A DNA stretch of 64,000 nucleotides, taken from the NCBI GenBank assembly GCA_033980235.1, contig CM067062.1, forward strand, positions 20,265,203 to 20,329,202. The letters are read 5' to 3'. Positions 26,501-41,500 of the stretch are shown here, one piece after another; position 1 is the stretch's first letter, and every line of letters starts with the position of its first letter. Source of the DNA: Diadema setosum (taxonomy: Eukaryota; Echinodermata; Echinoidea; Diadematoida; Diadematidae). Position numbers and translations under genes: made by a program. The notes below the pieces were generated by a model. It was not told where the DNA came from, searched no databases, and saw only the letters and a program-made list of their open reading frames with translations.

Positions 26501-29500
26501 AAGTATTAAAGGAGCAATATAGACAGAGGACTGTGTTTTGAGACGATAAACGATTTTGATGACGAGAAAAATAAAAGGACTTGATTTTAGGGATTACATA
26601 AGTGTAACTCTTCTGCTATACAGGAATTTATTTTAAAAAAATGCATTGTTGTGTTGAGGAAAGTAGTTTACTCCATAGCACACTACTTTGACCACCATTT
26701 TTATTTGTCAGTTACCGGTACTCACCTTTCATATTCTTGCGATTGACTTTCACCTTCTTCTTTGGTGTAGTCTCCAGTTTTTCTGGTTGCTGAGAGCTTA
26801 CATTGACAAGAGTGAAATCATATCACTTTAATATCAGTCTGAGTGTTGGATATTTTGTCACACTTTTGGTATCAACTTTTACTGCAAAACAAGTAAACTG
26901 AATTGGTTTAATTACGCCCCCACACTCTTTCATAATTTTTTACTGGGAAAAACTCTAAAGAATTCAGAAATTTCACTCTTTGCTCAAATTTCAATACGAT
27001 AGCAGTTTAAATGATATAAAGAGAAATATATTCTTGTTCGTTGTTCATTACTAGCCTACAGGTTCATGAATGATGAAAATGGGTCATAAGAAAATGATTT
27101 TGGGTATTTGGGAACACACAGTCTTTCTACTTGTGTCAAAACATATGTTACAGTGGCTTGGAAATTGCAGTTGTATTATTGTTAGGAAGATTACTAAATA
27201 TTAATGGGAGACTACTCATGACCATGTACTGCACAGCATTGCTTTTCTGTAGAAATATTCTGTTCAACTATGTAATTACTAACATCTGTGCTCCATGCAA
27301 GTTGGTCAGGCTTGTTTGGATAACAAATAACCAGGGAAAAATAAGCCTACCTGGGTTGTTTTACAGGAGTTGGTACGAGGTCCATCTGTTCATCTTGTAC
27401 GTCTAGTACTGACAAGAGATAATTAATTGGCCAAAATGATGTAATGTTGCTTTTAACTGAGAATCTACTGAATTTAGATAGTACTGTTTTAATGATACTG
27501 ATTTAAGCATTGTTTATTTAATTCCTAGCCTTTTGTTGGAAGACAAATTATTCAATGATATCCAATTACAAAAGCTCATGTTCTGAATTCCTTTTTTCTT
27601 CTCTTCTTTCTGTGTCAATAAGTGATGATCGTAGGATAAAATAACACGAGAATGTGGATTCAATGTGAGAGTACAGAATGTTCTCAAGCTGATGAAATTT
27701 CAGGATCTGAACAAACAAACAAACAAACAAACAAAAACAAACAAACAAACAAACAAGGAGGAATGATACCTCCCAATTTGATGCAACCTTTTAGCTCCAA
27801 CAAATGTTGTTAAAGGAAATGGAATACAGTCAAACCTGTCTATAGCGGCCACCCAAGGGATACAGGAAAAGTGGCCGTTATAGACAGGTGGCCGCTATAG
27901 GCAGGTAACATGTATCGTCGTTGTATACATCTATATATACTTACATGTACATGTATGTGTGTACGTATGCACATGTGTGTATCATGCATAGAACAATGCC
28001 GGTGTTCATGAAATTGTTGCACAGTACATGTAGCATGTGCACAGTCATGAAGAAAGCTTAACACTAGTGCATCATTGTGACTGAATAAGTGATGAATGCA
28101 ACGGTGGCGATCACTGAACGTTGCCCAGGAATGACTGGCACGGCTAACAAGCAGAAAAACACGCTGAATTATCGGCTCGGCTACGGCTCCACCGGGTTTA
28201 TGGCCGCTATAGACAGGTTAAAATCTACCACGGGAAACAAAATTTGTGGCCGCTGGCCGCGTTAGACAGGCCAAACGGCCGCTATACACAGGGTCTTTAA
28301 CATTGCTTTTCTCTCGGGGGGATATTTCAGTGGCCGCTATAGACAGGTGGCTGCTATAGACAGGTGGCCGCTAAGGCAGGTTTGACTGTAGTTTTGGTTG
28401 AGATGAGGGATGCAGATTTTAACTTGACACAAGGTAATTAGAAACAACTTATAAAATTAAAGAGCAGACAATTCTAATAGGAATTCAAGGCTTATTTGAT
28501 GAAAATGGGTTTTGAAATGGCTGAGAAATCCACAAACAAAGTAAAACAAGGTGGTCTCAATAAAAGATGGGACCCACCTTTTATGATGACCTCTTTGTTT
28601 TTGAATATCTCAGCAAGATTTCAAAATCAATTTTAATCAAATAAATTTTGATTTCCTCTTAGAATATTATGCTCTTTCATGTTTTATAAGAGGCTTCTAA
28701 TTTCTCACAAAAAGTTGGAATCTTGAAGCCCCATTACCACTAAAACTATACTGTCCCTTTCAGGGAGAATGATACCAAACATATCTGGATTGAGTGAATG
28801 TAGCAATATCAGTAAAACACATCAGCAAAGTTTGAGGGAAATCTGACAATCCATTCAAAAGTTTGGAATTTTAAAGTTTTGGTACTGCCATCGCATTCTG
28901 CAGTGGCGTAACTCAAACTTCCCTAATATATGTTCTACTCCTGTTGCGTGCATTCACTCAATCTACATACACTTTGTGGGTATCATTCCAATATAAGAAT
29001 CAGATGTAGAGTGCTCTGTTACACAGAAGTTTTACCTGCTTCATTTTCTTGGTGACCCAAAGATGGTCCAGTTCCCTTTAAAGCAGTCCTCATGTCAGCT
29101 GTCAAAGGGAAGTCCCAGACAGTCTTTCCCTCGATGTTTTTCATTGACACCAACCTCTGACCTACATGGAGTATGTATAGGACAGAAATTAGATCCAATC
29201 AAAATACTCTCTCTTCTGTGCAGGTTGAATTTGAATACCAAATAGTAACCCTGCAGAATAATGATCCTCAAGTAAAGAAACAGTACATTTGGGTCTATTT
29301 CACATTGCTTGGAACAAGTAAATTGAAACCCAGGTATCCATTAATTCCATTCAATCATCAGTACTACACTTGCAGAAATCCCTAAAGTTTTCCAGCGTAG
29401 CTGCACAGTGTTGTAATAGTGGACCGGATTCAATGATGAACAGAGGACATAGTTGTTTAACGATAAAATGAACAACTTTAATCCACTATCACAAACTAGC

Positions 29501-32500
29501 GTCATGTAATGACTGCTGCTCTGACCGTATCACTCAAATATAGAATACATGGAATATGCGTACACTTGTGATAAATGTAGTGCGCTCACATAACACAACA
29601 TCCCCCTCCTTCTGAAAAGATACAATGACGAATATTTTTTAAACTGCACTTGTACATATGGAAACATTCACATTGATCTTCCAAGTAGTATAAATGTGAA
29701 TCTCTGACACAGAGTGCTGAAAAATGGAGGAAGCTTGTTTGAGATTTGCATAGATACATTGAATTATAATCAGGCAGGCAAATGAAATCTATTCTTCCTG
29801 AAACAGCTGGTCTCACAAATGCAATGTATTCAGCAACTCTTTTTTTTATCAGTATAAGTTTTACATTTCTCATATATACTAAACAACTCTCGACATATCT
29901 GGTATCGAAAGATAAGACGAATAAAACGATAACGTTATTCAAACTTATTGTCACAAAATGCATGCAGTTTAACACCAGCATATTTACAAATAATTTCACG
30001 TATATATCTTCGTGACATCTTTAATAATATGAGACACGAAGAATTATATTCATACGGAATGTATATATGTAATACAAACATAATGATTTAGCATTTGAGT
30101 TTGTACTCAGATTATCATCAACATAGGAAAAATATGCTTGTATGTTTGTCGTTTTTTTTTAAACATCCAGTTGAGATTAACTTTCGTGTGTGAAACTAGT
30201 GAACAGCTACATCATAGTTTCAATACACAAATGTGATGAACAGTTATACATGTACAGTGTATATAATATAGTATGCTATAAACATTTTGATAAATGTAGC
30301 ATATATCATAGTCATTATGGTTCCTGACTTAAATTTCAAATATTGTTTTGTGAAATAAAATGATGTGTATCACTTGGTTACACAAATGTGTTGTAAATAA
30401 ATCAACACTAAACATAATGAACATATTATTTACACTGACAATGCTGCTAGTTTATCTTCCAGCATTGCATTACTCTTGGTACCGCGATGGGGGTCTGACT
30501 TCACGTCCATATCGCGTTATGTACCGGGTAGAGACTGATTTACTATCAGATTGTCTTTGTCTTCTGTCTGGATGTTGTCTCCTTTCCTCACTCCTGTCGT
30601 CGTCTTCGAAGTGAACCCGTTTTGGAACTGTTGGCTTCGTTCCGGTTGGCATCTCTCTCAGGTGAGATCTATTTCTCCTCAAGATGCTACCGTTGGGAGT
30701 TGCTACTTCGTAGGATCTTGGTTCCTGACGTACTTTGCTCACTTCGGCAGGAAGCCAAGTGTTGTCTTTGGGATTCAGAACTCTCACTTTCTGTCCAATG
30801 TGCAGAGGTGGTAAATCTCTACCTCCATGCAAGTCGTGATTGTGTTTCATGTTCTCCTGTCTCTGAAACAACAAATCAGGCGTAGACGATTGTCTGGTCA
30901 GGTGGTGACTTGGAAGTGTTGTCCTGATTGGTCTTCCAAAGAGTAATTCAGCAGGTGATGGTAGGTTGGAGTCGATTGGTGTGGCACGAAAATGTAGTAG
31001 TGCTGTCTGGATGTCTTGTCCAGTTCTGGTACACTTGGTCATGATTCCTTTCACAGTTTGTACTGTGGTAAATGGAAATATGCGGTCTGCTATTGTTGCG
31101 TCAATGCGTTGATGCGCGTTGTGTCCATGCCAATGGCGCAGTGTGCTTGTGGTTGGCATGGGCACAACGCAACTTTTATTTTCATGAGATAAGATGACGC
31201 AGATTTAATTGATTCTTGACTTTGACTTTGGCTTGTGAGACAAATGGACGTGGACATAGTCTCTGCGAGCTCTTTGATGTCGAATAATCAAAAGTTCGAC
31301 TATATTTGTTATTCTGTATAGAGTCTAGACGCATTACGACATGTAGCTGAGGATAATGCGGATGATACGGAGTTTATACATGTATCGGCAGACTGAGACT
31401 GTTTGATTTGTTTAATAAAATCCATGCAACGTCAACTGGAGACTGTCAGCGTCATCATTAATCCAGCTTACAACAGTACCATGCGTTCAGCGAGTCCGTT
31501 GGATCTTGGATATCGTGGAGACGATGTAATGTGATCAATTGACCATTTCTCACACATCTCTTGGAATGGTCTTCCAACGAATTGTGGACCATTGTCTGAT
31601 ATCAGAGTTGCTGGTGGTCCGAAAAGACTGAAGATACCACTCAGTATGTTTGCAACTGCCGCACTGGATGTATCCGTCAACTTGCGAACGATTGGATACT
31701 TTGAATGGTAGTCGGTCACCAACAGGTATTCTTCCTTGTTGAAAGTAAACAAGTCAGTTCCAAGCTTCGTCCACGGCGAAGTTGGTATGTCGTGAGGTTG
31801 CAAGGGTTCTCTTTGTTGCTTGACCTGATTTTCTTGGCAGGCGTAGCAATTCTTTGAGATTTGCTCATGTCTTTATTGATGTTCGGCCAATATACGGTTT
31901 CCCTTGCTAGTCTGCGGGTACGTTCAATACCTTGATGACCCTGATGAAGTTGATTCAGGATGTCTTGTCTGAGGTTTGTGGGAATGATGACTTGATTGCC
32001 TTTGAAAAATACACCATCTGATACTCCGATTTCATCGCGGTATGGCCAAAATGTTCTGACCTCTCTAGGTACTTCCTTGATTGTGTCTGGCCAACCATTC
32101 GTGACGATTTGCCACAGAGCTCGCAAGGTAGGATCTCTCGACGTCTCTTGTTGCAGCTCATTTCTCTTCTTTTGTCCAAAGAAGATAAGATCAGTCTGTG
32201 ATATGTCGATTTCCTCACAGATCTCTTCCACATTGACATCAAGGGGAACGTCTTGATTCTTGCTTGGATTAGGCATTCTGCTCAAAGCATCTGATATGAT
32301 CATCGATTTGCCTGGCTTGTACTTGACATCATAGTCATAGCCTTGAATTTTGATGAGAAGTCTCTGCAAACGTGGTGGCGCACATCTCAGTGGCTTTCTG
32401 GTGATCATCTCTAAGGGTTTGTGATCAGTTTGGACAGTGAACTGGTTTCCGAACAGGTATGTGTGGAAACATTGTATTCCAAACACGAGGGCTAGCGTTT

Positions 32501-35500
32501 CTCTCTCTATGTTGGAGTAGTTAGCTTGTGACGATCAGAGAGACTTTGAAGCAAATGCGACAGGTTTGTCTTCTTGCATCAAGCAAGCTCCTAAGCCTTT
32601 TGATGATGCGTCGACTTCTAGGATCGTTGTCTTCCTTGGATCATAGTACTGCAAACAAGATTCTGCAGAGATCGCTTTCTTGAGTTCGTTGAAAGCATGT
32701 TGATGATCGTCTTGCCATGTGAATGGCACATCTCGCTTCAGTAGTTCACGTAATGGTGATGCCTTTTCAGAGAAGTTGGCGATGTGTGGAGCGAGATAGT
32801 TAAGAAGACCAAGGCACTTCTGTAGATCTTCTTTGTCTTGAGGTGTTGGCATGGCATGAATGTCTTCAATCTTCTGTGGATCAGGGCGGATGCCATCTCT
32901 GGTATATACAGAGCCGAAGAAGTTGATGCAGTCAGTTTTGATGATACACTTCTTACTGTTGAAGACAAGTCCTTCTCTTTGGGCAACTTCCATCAGTCTG
33001 TGGAGGTTTTTGTCATGCTCTGCCTCGGTACGTCCAACAACTGCAATATCATCAGCGATACAGATGCATCCATCTACTTGACCAACGATACGGTCCATGT
33101 GTTGCTGGAACAAGTCTTGGCTGACAGAAAGTCCGAAAGGTAGGCGTGTGTAGCAGTATCTGCCAAATGGAGTACGAAAAGTTGTCAGCTCCTGGGATTC
33201 TTTGGATAGGTGAACAGACCAATATCCAGATTTCGCGTCGAGTTTAGAGAAATACTTTGCTCCGGAGAAAGCTGGGTTGACCTCTTCAAGAGTTGGAATC
33301 TTGTGGGGACATCGTTTGAGATTCTGGTTTAATCTCCTGGGATCTAGGCATACTCTCAAGGATCCATCTTTCTTGAGAACTGTAGTAATCGAACTACACC
33401 AGTCGGTGTGATGGTCGATTTGTCTGATGATGCCTTGCTTCTCCATTGAGTCAAGCTCAGCCTTGAGTTTGTCTTTGATGTGGACGCTGCACTTTCTTGG
33501 TGCATCAATGGTGGGGACAGCTCCTTCTTTGACATGTAGTGTTGCTTCTCCATGAAAGTTACCAATACGATCAAACTGTTCCGGATAGAGCACTTGCAGG
33601 TCCTTGACAGATTTCAACGGAGACGGTCTGTTAGTTGGGCTACGACTCTGAGGGTGCATCTCATGGATTGTTACCACGTGTAACTCACTGCACATAGGTA
33701 GTCCAATTATCACTGGTCCTGAGACATCGACCACGTAGAAAAGTTGATCTCTCCACTCGGAGTCTTTGTACTTGCACGTGATCTGAAGGGTGCCCGAACA
33801 ATTTATCGGGGAACCGTTGTATGCGGTAAGACGTGCTGAAGTCGGGTGTACAACTGCTTGCCACCTGCTTCCATACATGGCCTTGATTGTCCGCAGAGGG
33901 AGTGTATTTCCACTCGCTCCGGTATCGACCTTTGCATGTAAGATGTGTTGTCCACGTTTGCTGGGACAGATAATTCCAATCTTCACGAATGCTTCTTTCT
34001 GATGCACAGAATCGATAGATGCGTCTAGGTCGTTTCCCAGTACGATAGTGTTAAATTCCTCAAAATCTTCCTGGGTTTCTCCTTCTGGCTCTTTGGAGAA
34101 CTCGGCTACCTTTTGTTTGGTTGGCTGCCTGGTGGGTGTCTTCTGTCGTCGTGGTGAAAAACTGCGGTTACCACCTTGGCGTCCTCTGCTTGGACTTCGT
34201 CCTCGAAGCACTTTTCTGTGTTTTGTCTTTCTGCAGCATTTAGCCCAGTGTCCTTTGGAACCACATGCTTTGCAAATGTCTCTGTAGGCTGGACACTTTC
34301 ATGGTGGATGATTCAAATTACAGTTACCACACTTCTTGCGTCTATCTTGGTTATGTGATAGAGCATCTACGTTGCTTGCGGAGGAGTCGATCGAACGAAG
34401 ACACTGTTTACCTACGGCTATGGCTTCATATTTCCTGCCTTCATCAAGGAGGTTTGCTATCTTGTAGCCTTTGGGTTGGTCTAGAAGATCTTTCTGGAAC
34501 GCCTCAATAGGTGTAGACGCAATGACTAGCTCTGTCACGCGTTCTGAGAGCTCATTTTTGGTAAAGTCACATTCTTTGGCTTTACTCCGGCATCTATTTA
34601 CAAATTCGTCGATAGTTTCATTTGTGTGTTGACGATATCGCATCAGTTCCAGTCTGTGGATGCGAAAATTCAGCTTGACTTTCAGCTGACCTTCAAGAGT
34701 AGACCACAACATTGCAGGTTTTTCTTGATCCTCATTGGATAGACCGGATGCGTTAATTCTACGCAAACCTTCATTCCCTACTGCAATTTTGATTTTGATT
34801 GCTTGTTTCTTTGGGTCTTGGACATCGTTGTCTTGGAAGCATAACTCCATGCGTTGTTTGAATAACTTGAATTCTTCCGGCACATCAGCACTATTCCAAT
34901 TCATTTCTGGATACTTTGCCATCGTGCGTTTTGATTTAGATTAAGTTGGAGATACAAATTATACAATGCTTGATATCAACGTCACACTTTGCAAACTAAC
35001 GGCTGAAATGTTACAGATATAGTATACAAAGTACACAAATCAAGAATAGTTTGCGAACACAGAAATATATGACACAAAATCACTATTGATATACATGTAT
35101 CAATAAGGTACACTCTCCAAAACACATCGAAACATGTCTAGATGTCAAGATTACCACAGTAATACACAGATGCATATATGTCAAAACATTCATGTACACA
35201 AATAACGAATGTATGTAATTGTCCACACGCAAGTGTTCAAATGTCTGAGATAGTTTAATGAATTGTACTAATTCTCATCTCTTTTATCTGGTTGCATATG
35301 GATTCACTCTCAGTCTGGATCGTGCCATGTCTTGATTGTCCGTCCTCGCTACGTTGTACATGTAGCTTGCAGGGTAGATGAACTGCGATAACGGGAAACT
35401 GCGTATGCTCTGTCAGAAATATCCTTCCGCTGAGTGATGGTCTCGGTAGAAGCAATGATGTCGCAATACACGTTGCTATGCCGATAAGATAAACACAATT

Positions 35501-38500
35501 CTGGCCAGTCCAGGATAATACGCGTCTATCTGCGTCTTCTATTGTTATGTCAACAATGGATGTCAATGGATACGGTGCGCTCAGGTAATGCGAACTTGGT
35601 CTATTGTTACGTCAACAATGGAAGTCCTTGAATGAAACGCTCGGGTATTGCGCGTACTTGGATACGGTGCGCGTCGATAATGCTTGTTTACAGAACTGCA
35701 ACTGTCCAATGTGGCGAATGTCAGTGATTCGTGCGACGAAAATGTTCTGACAACATTTTGTACGAGCTACACAGCTATATCTTACGATGTAGAAACGAAT
35801 ATAGAATGCTCTGCAAAGCGTTCATCAATCCGATGATATGTATTCGTATCGTTATTTGCTGATGATCCCACCGCTGCCACCATGTTGTAATAGTGGACCG
35901 GATTCAATGATGAACAGAGGACATAGTTGTTTAACGATAAAATGAACAACTTTAATCCACTATCACAAACTAGCGTCATGTAATGACTGCTGCTCTGACC
36001 GTATCACTCAAATATAGAATACACTTAAAAGAAATCAATATCCTATTTTCACTGCGATTTATTAACATCCGTCACACTTTGATAGATACATGAATCATTC
36101 ATATAGTGATAAGTTCAAATGAGGAACTACTTTTACTTAAAGACCTCAGAATCAAGGTGCCACACAGAAGATTGAAATAGAGAGTATTTTGTATCAATAT
36201 GACATGGCCTGAAATCAAGAAGAGATTTTTTAATCAAACTTTCACTCACCTCCTACAGCAACTAGCAACTTGACAACATCCACATGATTGTTGTCTACAG
36301 CATCATGAAGGACAGTGGTACCACATCCTGGACTGAGATAGAGATCTAGCTTTGGAACATTGGTTTTTGATCCTGAAATAAAGAGGATTTCTCCTTTCAA
36401 TTTCCTCCCTTTCACACTATCAGAGAGTTATATCAAAATTCTCGGTAAACTTAAAAAAATATCTTGAATACCTTTAATTAAAAAAATCAGCTATCACAGA
36501 GCTTTTATCATATCTTCTTTTTAACACTTTCAAAAAGCATAATTTGAAATCACAACCTGAAAACATTTTCCTCTTACATCTCTTATTTGTAGAAAAAAAA
36601 AATCAGCTTATATTCAAGCTTATCAACAAAATATATATGCATATCTGTCATCCCTAAATACATTCATAAAGAAGCATACTGCATCACAGTATCATCCGGG
36701 GTATGAAGAGCTATAGGCCCTACCCTAAATTCTGACACAACAGATCTTTATTAAATGAAAACTTGAAAAATTCCCTGTTAATGCACAGTTTTTACCTTCA
36801 CACCAAACTCTAACCAACATTGACAGGATGCACTGCACTCTGCTCATCTGTTTACTGAAAACCTAAACTTATGTTAGGGCATGAATGTCATGTATGCGTG
36901 ATCTTGTGATTTTTTTCACAAAATTTTCTCTTCTCTCACCTGATGCCAATGTATCAGGATGGAAATTGATCAGCTCCTGTACACATTTGATGTTGCCATA
37001 GTTACATGCTTCATGAAGTGGGGTCCATCCAGCATAGTCCCGGGCATTGACATCGATGTTTGGAGATGTCAGGAGCTGACGTACTTTGTCCACATCATTC
37101 TTGATACAGGCTACATGGAGAGGAGTTTCACCTGATGGAATAGAAAGTTCAGCAAGTCTTGGTGATGATTAGGGAACAAGATTTATGTTATTTTTTTAAA
37201 CATAATTCAGGAAGGGCAATAATTAACCCACAGTTTTTCAAATAGTACAGCTAGTAATATGAAATTTCTTGAGAATGTTAGATAAAAACCTTTCATACAT
37301 GGATTATTGCAAATGAGAAAAGTACTTTGGGAGAGAGATCTTATAAGGTAAAAGTTAGAGAATCAAAAGTAATCATTGGTCAAATCAATCATATCATAAA
37401 CTTTTACTATATGAAATTTTTTTTTTTTTTGCACACCTTTTTTCGAAGAATCCATGAGACTTGTTACAGAATCTGTGAATTTTGCTGATTGTTCTAAACA
37501 GTCAATGGACTTTGGTAAATACATGTCAGCTCAAACAAGGAAAATGCTGCGCTCTGTAATATATATTGGTATATCATCCATTCTTGGAGCATAATGGAAT
37601 ACAAAGTTCCTCTACAAATCAAATCAAATGCTTCAGTGTCATCAAAGATGGAAGAGATACTATAATGTTGAAGAAAGCAGGTTGACCACTTCATTGCTTC
37701 ATTATATTGAAAAGTCCCTTACCTTTCCTGTTCCTGCGCGTGACATTCATGCTCTTCTTTGGTGTAGTCTGGGATCTTTCTTTTTGCTGGCTGCTTATAG
37801 TGACAAAAAAATGAAATTGTATCACTCAAACATATAAATGCTAATATAATAGCAGGTAATTCAAAATACAGAGAATTTTTTTTTTCTAGTTTGTTGCTTA
37901 GTTCTGGCTCTTATGTGCCGTGTCATGGATGATTGAAATGGGTCCTACAAAAAGATTTTGAGTATCTGGGAAAGCATCTCTTCCTACTCTTGACAAAAAC
38001 AGATAATATAGCGAACTCAACTGGATATTGAAGACACACTACTGCAGGCCTCGAATTTCGCCAGTTTTAGGGACAGGCAATTTTTGGTTTTAGGGGCACT
38101 CTCTCTCAAAATTTTTTAAGGGCAGCAAGAAAAAGTTGCAGTAAGCATGGTAATTTTGAGAGAGGGATTGCGGCAAGTAGATAGGGCATTGCAGCAAATT
38201 GCCTTTTGCCTCCCGGGTAATTCGAGGCCTGCTACTGTAAGAGAAATCGCTAATTTATAAGTTGTTATCGCAATATCAATTAATGTTTAAAGATATAGCA
38301 TTGTCTCGATGGAAATATCTGAACAACTGTGTAATCATTTACATCTCTGCCCCCATCCCCCAATAAAAAAAAAAGGTTGATGAGGCATGTGCAAGTATTT
38401 CCTTGAGGTATGTTTAAATAACAAAAAGAAACTAGAAATGTCACTTTGGCGACTGGTATGCCTCCGCCATAATGCATGATTTTCCCAATAGGTCTAGATA

Positions 38501-41500
38501 GTACATGTGGACACTGTGTGATTACATTTTCACAAATTGGCAAAATATTGGAATGACAAGTTTGTCACAAATGTGTTGAATGTTCACCTTCCTTGATGTA
38601 GGTTTAATTGGATGAATAGGAGAGCATGTATCTAGGGATTTAAGGACTTTAACTTGACTTTGACCCATTCATACATTTAGGCATTGAGTAATTTTCAAGG
38701 TACAGGTGTGGAGAAAAAGTTCAATTTCTGAATTGAATAGTAAATTGTTACCATTTTCATCTGGCCCTTGACCCTAAAATTCATAAGATAAATACTTTCA
38801 GGTAGAACATGCATAATATGTACTAAGTTTTAAGGTAACTTGAGCCACTTCCAAGATATGGAGGAAAAAGTTAGTTCAGCACTTTCACTTATCTTTGACC
38901 TTTTGACCTTTGAGGCAAAAAGAGAAAAAAAAAAACTTTCCAGAGAATTTCTATTAGGTTAAACACGCATACACCAAGTGTAAAAAAATAACCCTGCTGG
39001 CATTGCATAAATATGAGGGTAATAGTAACATTTTGAAGTCTTGCACTTGACCTTTGACCCCTGACCTTCGACCCCATGAACCCTACATTCTCTAGATAAT
39101 CACTTCCAGTCAGTACATGTATATACTATGTTCCATGAAGATACCTTGAACAATTTTCCAAGGTACGGAGAAAAAAAAAGAAGTTTTAATATTTTTACTT
39201 GACCTTTTGACCTTTGACCTTTGACCTCATGACCCAAACTGTCACCAGAGAATCTTAATTGGGTAATACATGTATACACTAAGTTTCAAGAAAATCTCTT
39301 CAGGCATTCAATAGATATGGTGGAAATAGTGAAATTTTATGTATTTGACCCTGACCTTTTGACCTTTGACCTTTGACCTCATGACCCAAACTTTCACCAG
39401 AGAATCTTAATTAGGTAAAACATGTATACACTAAGTTTCAAGAAAATATCTTCAGGCATTCAATAGATATGGTGGAAATAGTGAAATTTTATGTATTTGA
39501 CCTTGACCTTTTGACCTTTGACCTTGAGCATGTGCACCCAAAAGTTGATAGGCACAACTTCACCCCCTAATACACATACATGCCAAGTTTCGTTAGGATA
39601 CCTCAACAGGTTTCGATAGTTACCTTGTCCACAAAATTCATTACGGACGGACGGAAGGACGGACGGACGGACGGACGGACGGACGGACGGACGGACGGAC
39701 GGACGGACGGACGGACGGAAGGACGGACGGACGGACGGACGGACGGACGGACAACCCGAAAACATAATGCCTCCGGCACCACTTCGTGGCGGATGCAAGC
39801 CTACCTGCACAGTTTTGGAGGAGCTGGTATGGGATCCATCTGTTCATCTTGTATGTCTAGCACTAAAGAGAGACAATTAATCAGATAGTATGATAAGCTA
39901 TCATTTTTTTCTATCAAAATCAATGGAATTAAAGTGTACATTAAAATTCTTATTCATATTCTTATTCTTAAAATTCTTATGATAGTATGATAAGCTATCA
40001 TTTTTTTTTTCTATCAAAATCAATGGAATTAAAGTGTACATTAAAATTCTTAGGATATTGTTTAATTCCTCGCCTTCATTTTGAAAACAAGCTATTTCAC
40101 CATTTCATTGGGTAACTATCAATTTCTCTTTCTCCTTTCTTCTAATACTCTAAGAGAAGATCAAAACTCAAATATATATGTGAATTGAAGGAATGCAGAA
40201 ATATTAGCAGAATACATCAGCAAAGTTTGAGGAAAATTGGACAATTGCAAAATGTTATGAAAGTTTAAAGTTTAGATACAGCCATTGCTGGATGAGAAGA
40301 CTAAAGCAGTACTTTGTGACAAGACATATGGACAATGCTATAAAGAAAATAAAATTCAACATATTTTCACTCTTTGACATAGAAAGGGACTTGACTTACA
40401 TCTTTCAGAAAATGGGGAACATTACCATAACATGTCATTAACGAGTTGAGGAATGTGTACTTTTCATACTAAATAGAAATTTTATGGAATTCTCTTTATA
40501 TTTACTTTATATTGTTACACAATGTGGTGTCTCAAGCTGTAGTAGTTTTCTCATCCAGCAATGGCTGCACCGAAACTTTAAAAATTCATAACTTGCAGAT
40601 GTGTGTTACTACTCTTTCTGCATTCACTCAATCAACATGTATATTTGGGTTTCATTCCCCTTTAAGTGATGTTTGGAGTATACAACATCATTATCACTTT
40701 GGATTAAATGTGAGAGTAAATTAAGATGATCTAAAAATAGTGGAGTTTTAAGATCTAAACTAGAAATGTCGCTAAGGCGAATGGTATGCCTCCGCCATAA
40801 TGCATGAGTCTCCTAATAGGTCTATAGTACATGTAGACAATGTGTGATTACCGTCATTTTCACAAAATTGGCAAAATATCAAAATGACAAGTTTGTCACA
40901 AATGTGTTGAATGTTCACCTTCCTTGACCTAGGTTTAATTGGATGAATAGAAGAGCATGTATTTGGGGATTTAAGGACTTTAACTTGACTTTGACCCATT
41001 CATAAGTTTATGCATTGAGTAATTTTCAAGGAATGGAGAAAAAGTGCAATTTCTGTATTGAAAAGTTCATTGTTACCATTTTCATCTGGCCTTTGACCCT
41101 AAAATTCATAGGATAATCACTGTCAGGCACAACATGCAGAAATATGTAGTAAGTTTCAAGATAACTTGAGCCACTTCTGAGATATGGAGGAAAAGGTTAG
41201 TTCAGCACTTTCACTTGCTCTTTGACCTTTTGATTTGAGGCAAACAAAAAAAAAAAGAAGAAAAAAGAAAGCTTCCAGAGAATCTCTATCAGGTTATACA
41301 TGCATACACCAAGTGTAAAAAGAAATAATAATCCTGCTGGCATTGCATAAATATGAGGGAAATAGTAACATTTTGAAGTGTTGCCCTTGACCTTTGACCC
41401 ATGAACCCTGAATTCTCTAGATAATCACTGCCAGTCAGTACATGTATATATACTATGTTCCACGAAGATACCTTGAACAATTTCCAAGATACGGAGAAAA

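Larger units (their letters stand above)
29409..36023 (-). mobile_element. Ty3/gypsy LTR retrotransposon (Mag/SURL-like), degenerate
   Basis: The element has LTRs with TG...CA ends, a primer site abutting the 5' LTR, gag and pol in one frame, and a purine tract before the 3' LTR. It lies in the intron between ANK3 and the post-ANK exon of SLF1 cassette C, in the same orientation as the gene. Cassettes A and B show the empty site (CTTTAAGTGCTGTGCAGC on the minus strand). The reading frame is broken by two TGA codons (34301-34299, 32537-32535), a frameshift near 31860 and a nested solo LTR, so it is not autonomous. Confidence 0.93.

Noticed and set aside
29586..29999. 137-codon minus-strand frame in the retrotransposon 3' region, considered as an env-like gene
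   Set aside because: It runs into the LTR, has no signal peptide plus envelope motifs, and has AT-rich noncoding character.
31068..31165. N-terminal extension of the integrase C-terminal frame (MPMPTTSTLRHWHGHN)
   Set aside because: This part is read from the nested solo LTR, not from pol.
35255..35566. 103-codon minus-strand frame in the retrotransposon leader
   Set aside because: No recognisable domain, and it overlaps a duplicated leader segment; treated as noncoding.
39580..39888. Open frames of DGRT and SVRP repeats
   Set aside because: They arise from the (GGAC)n tract in all frames and lie inside a mobile element.
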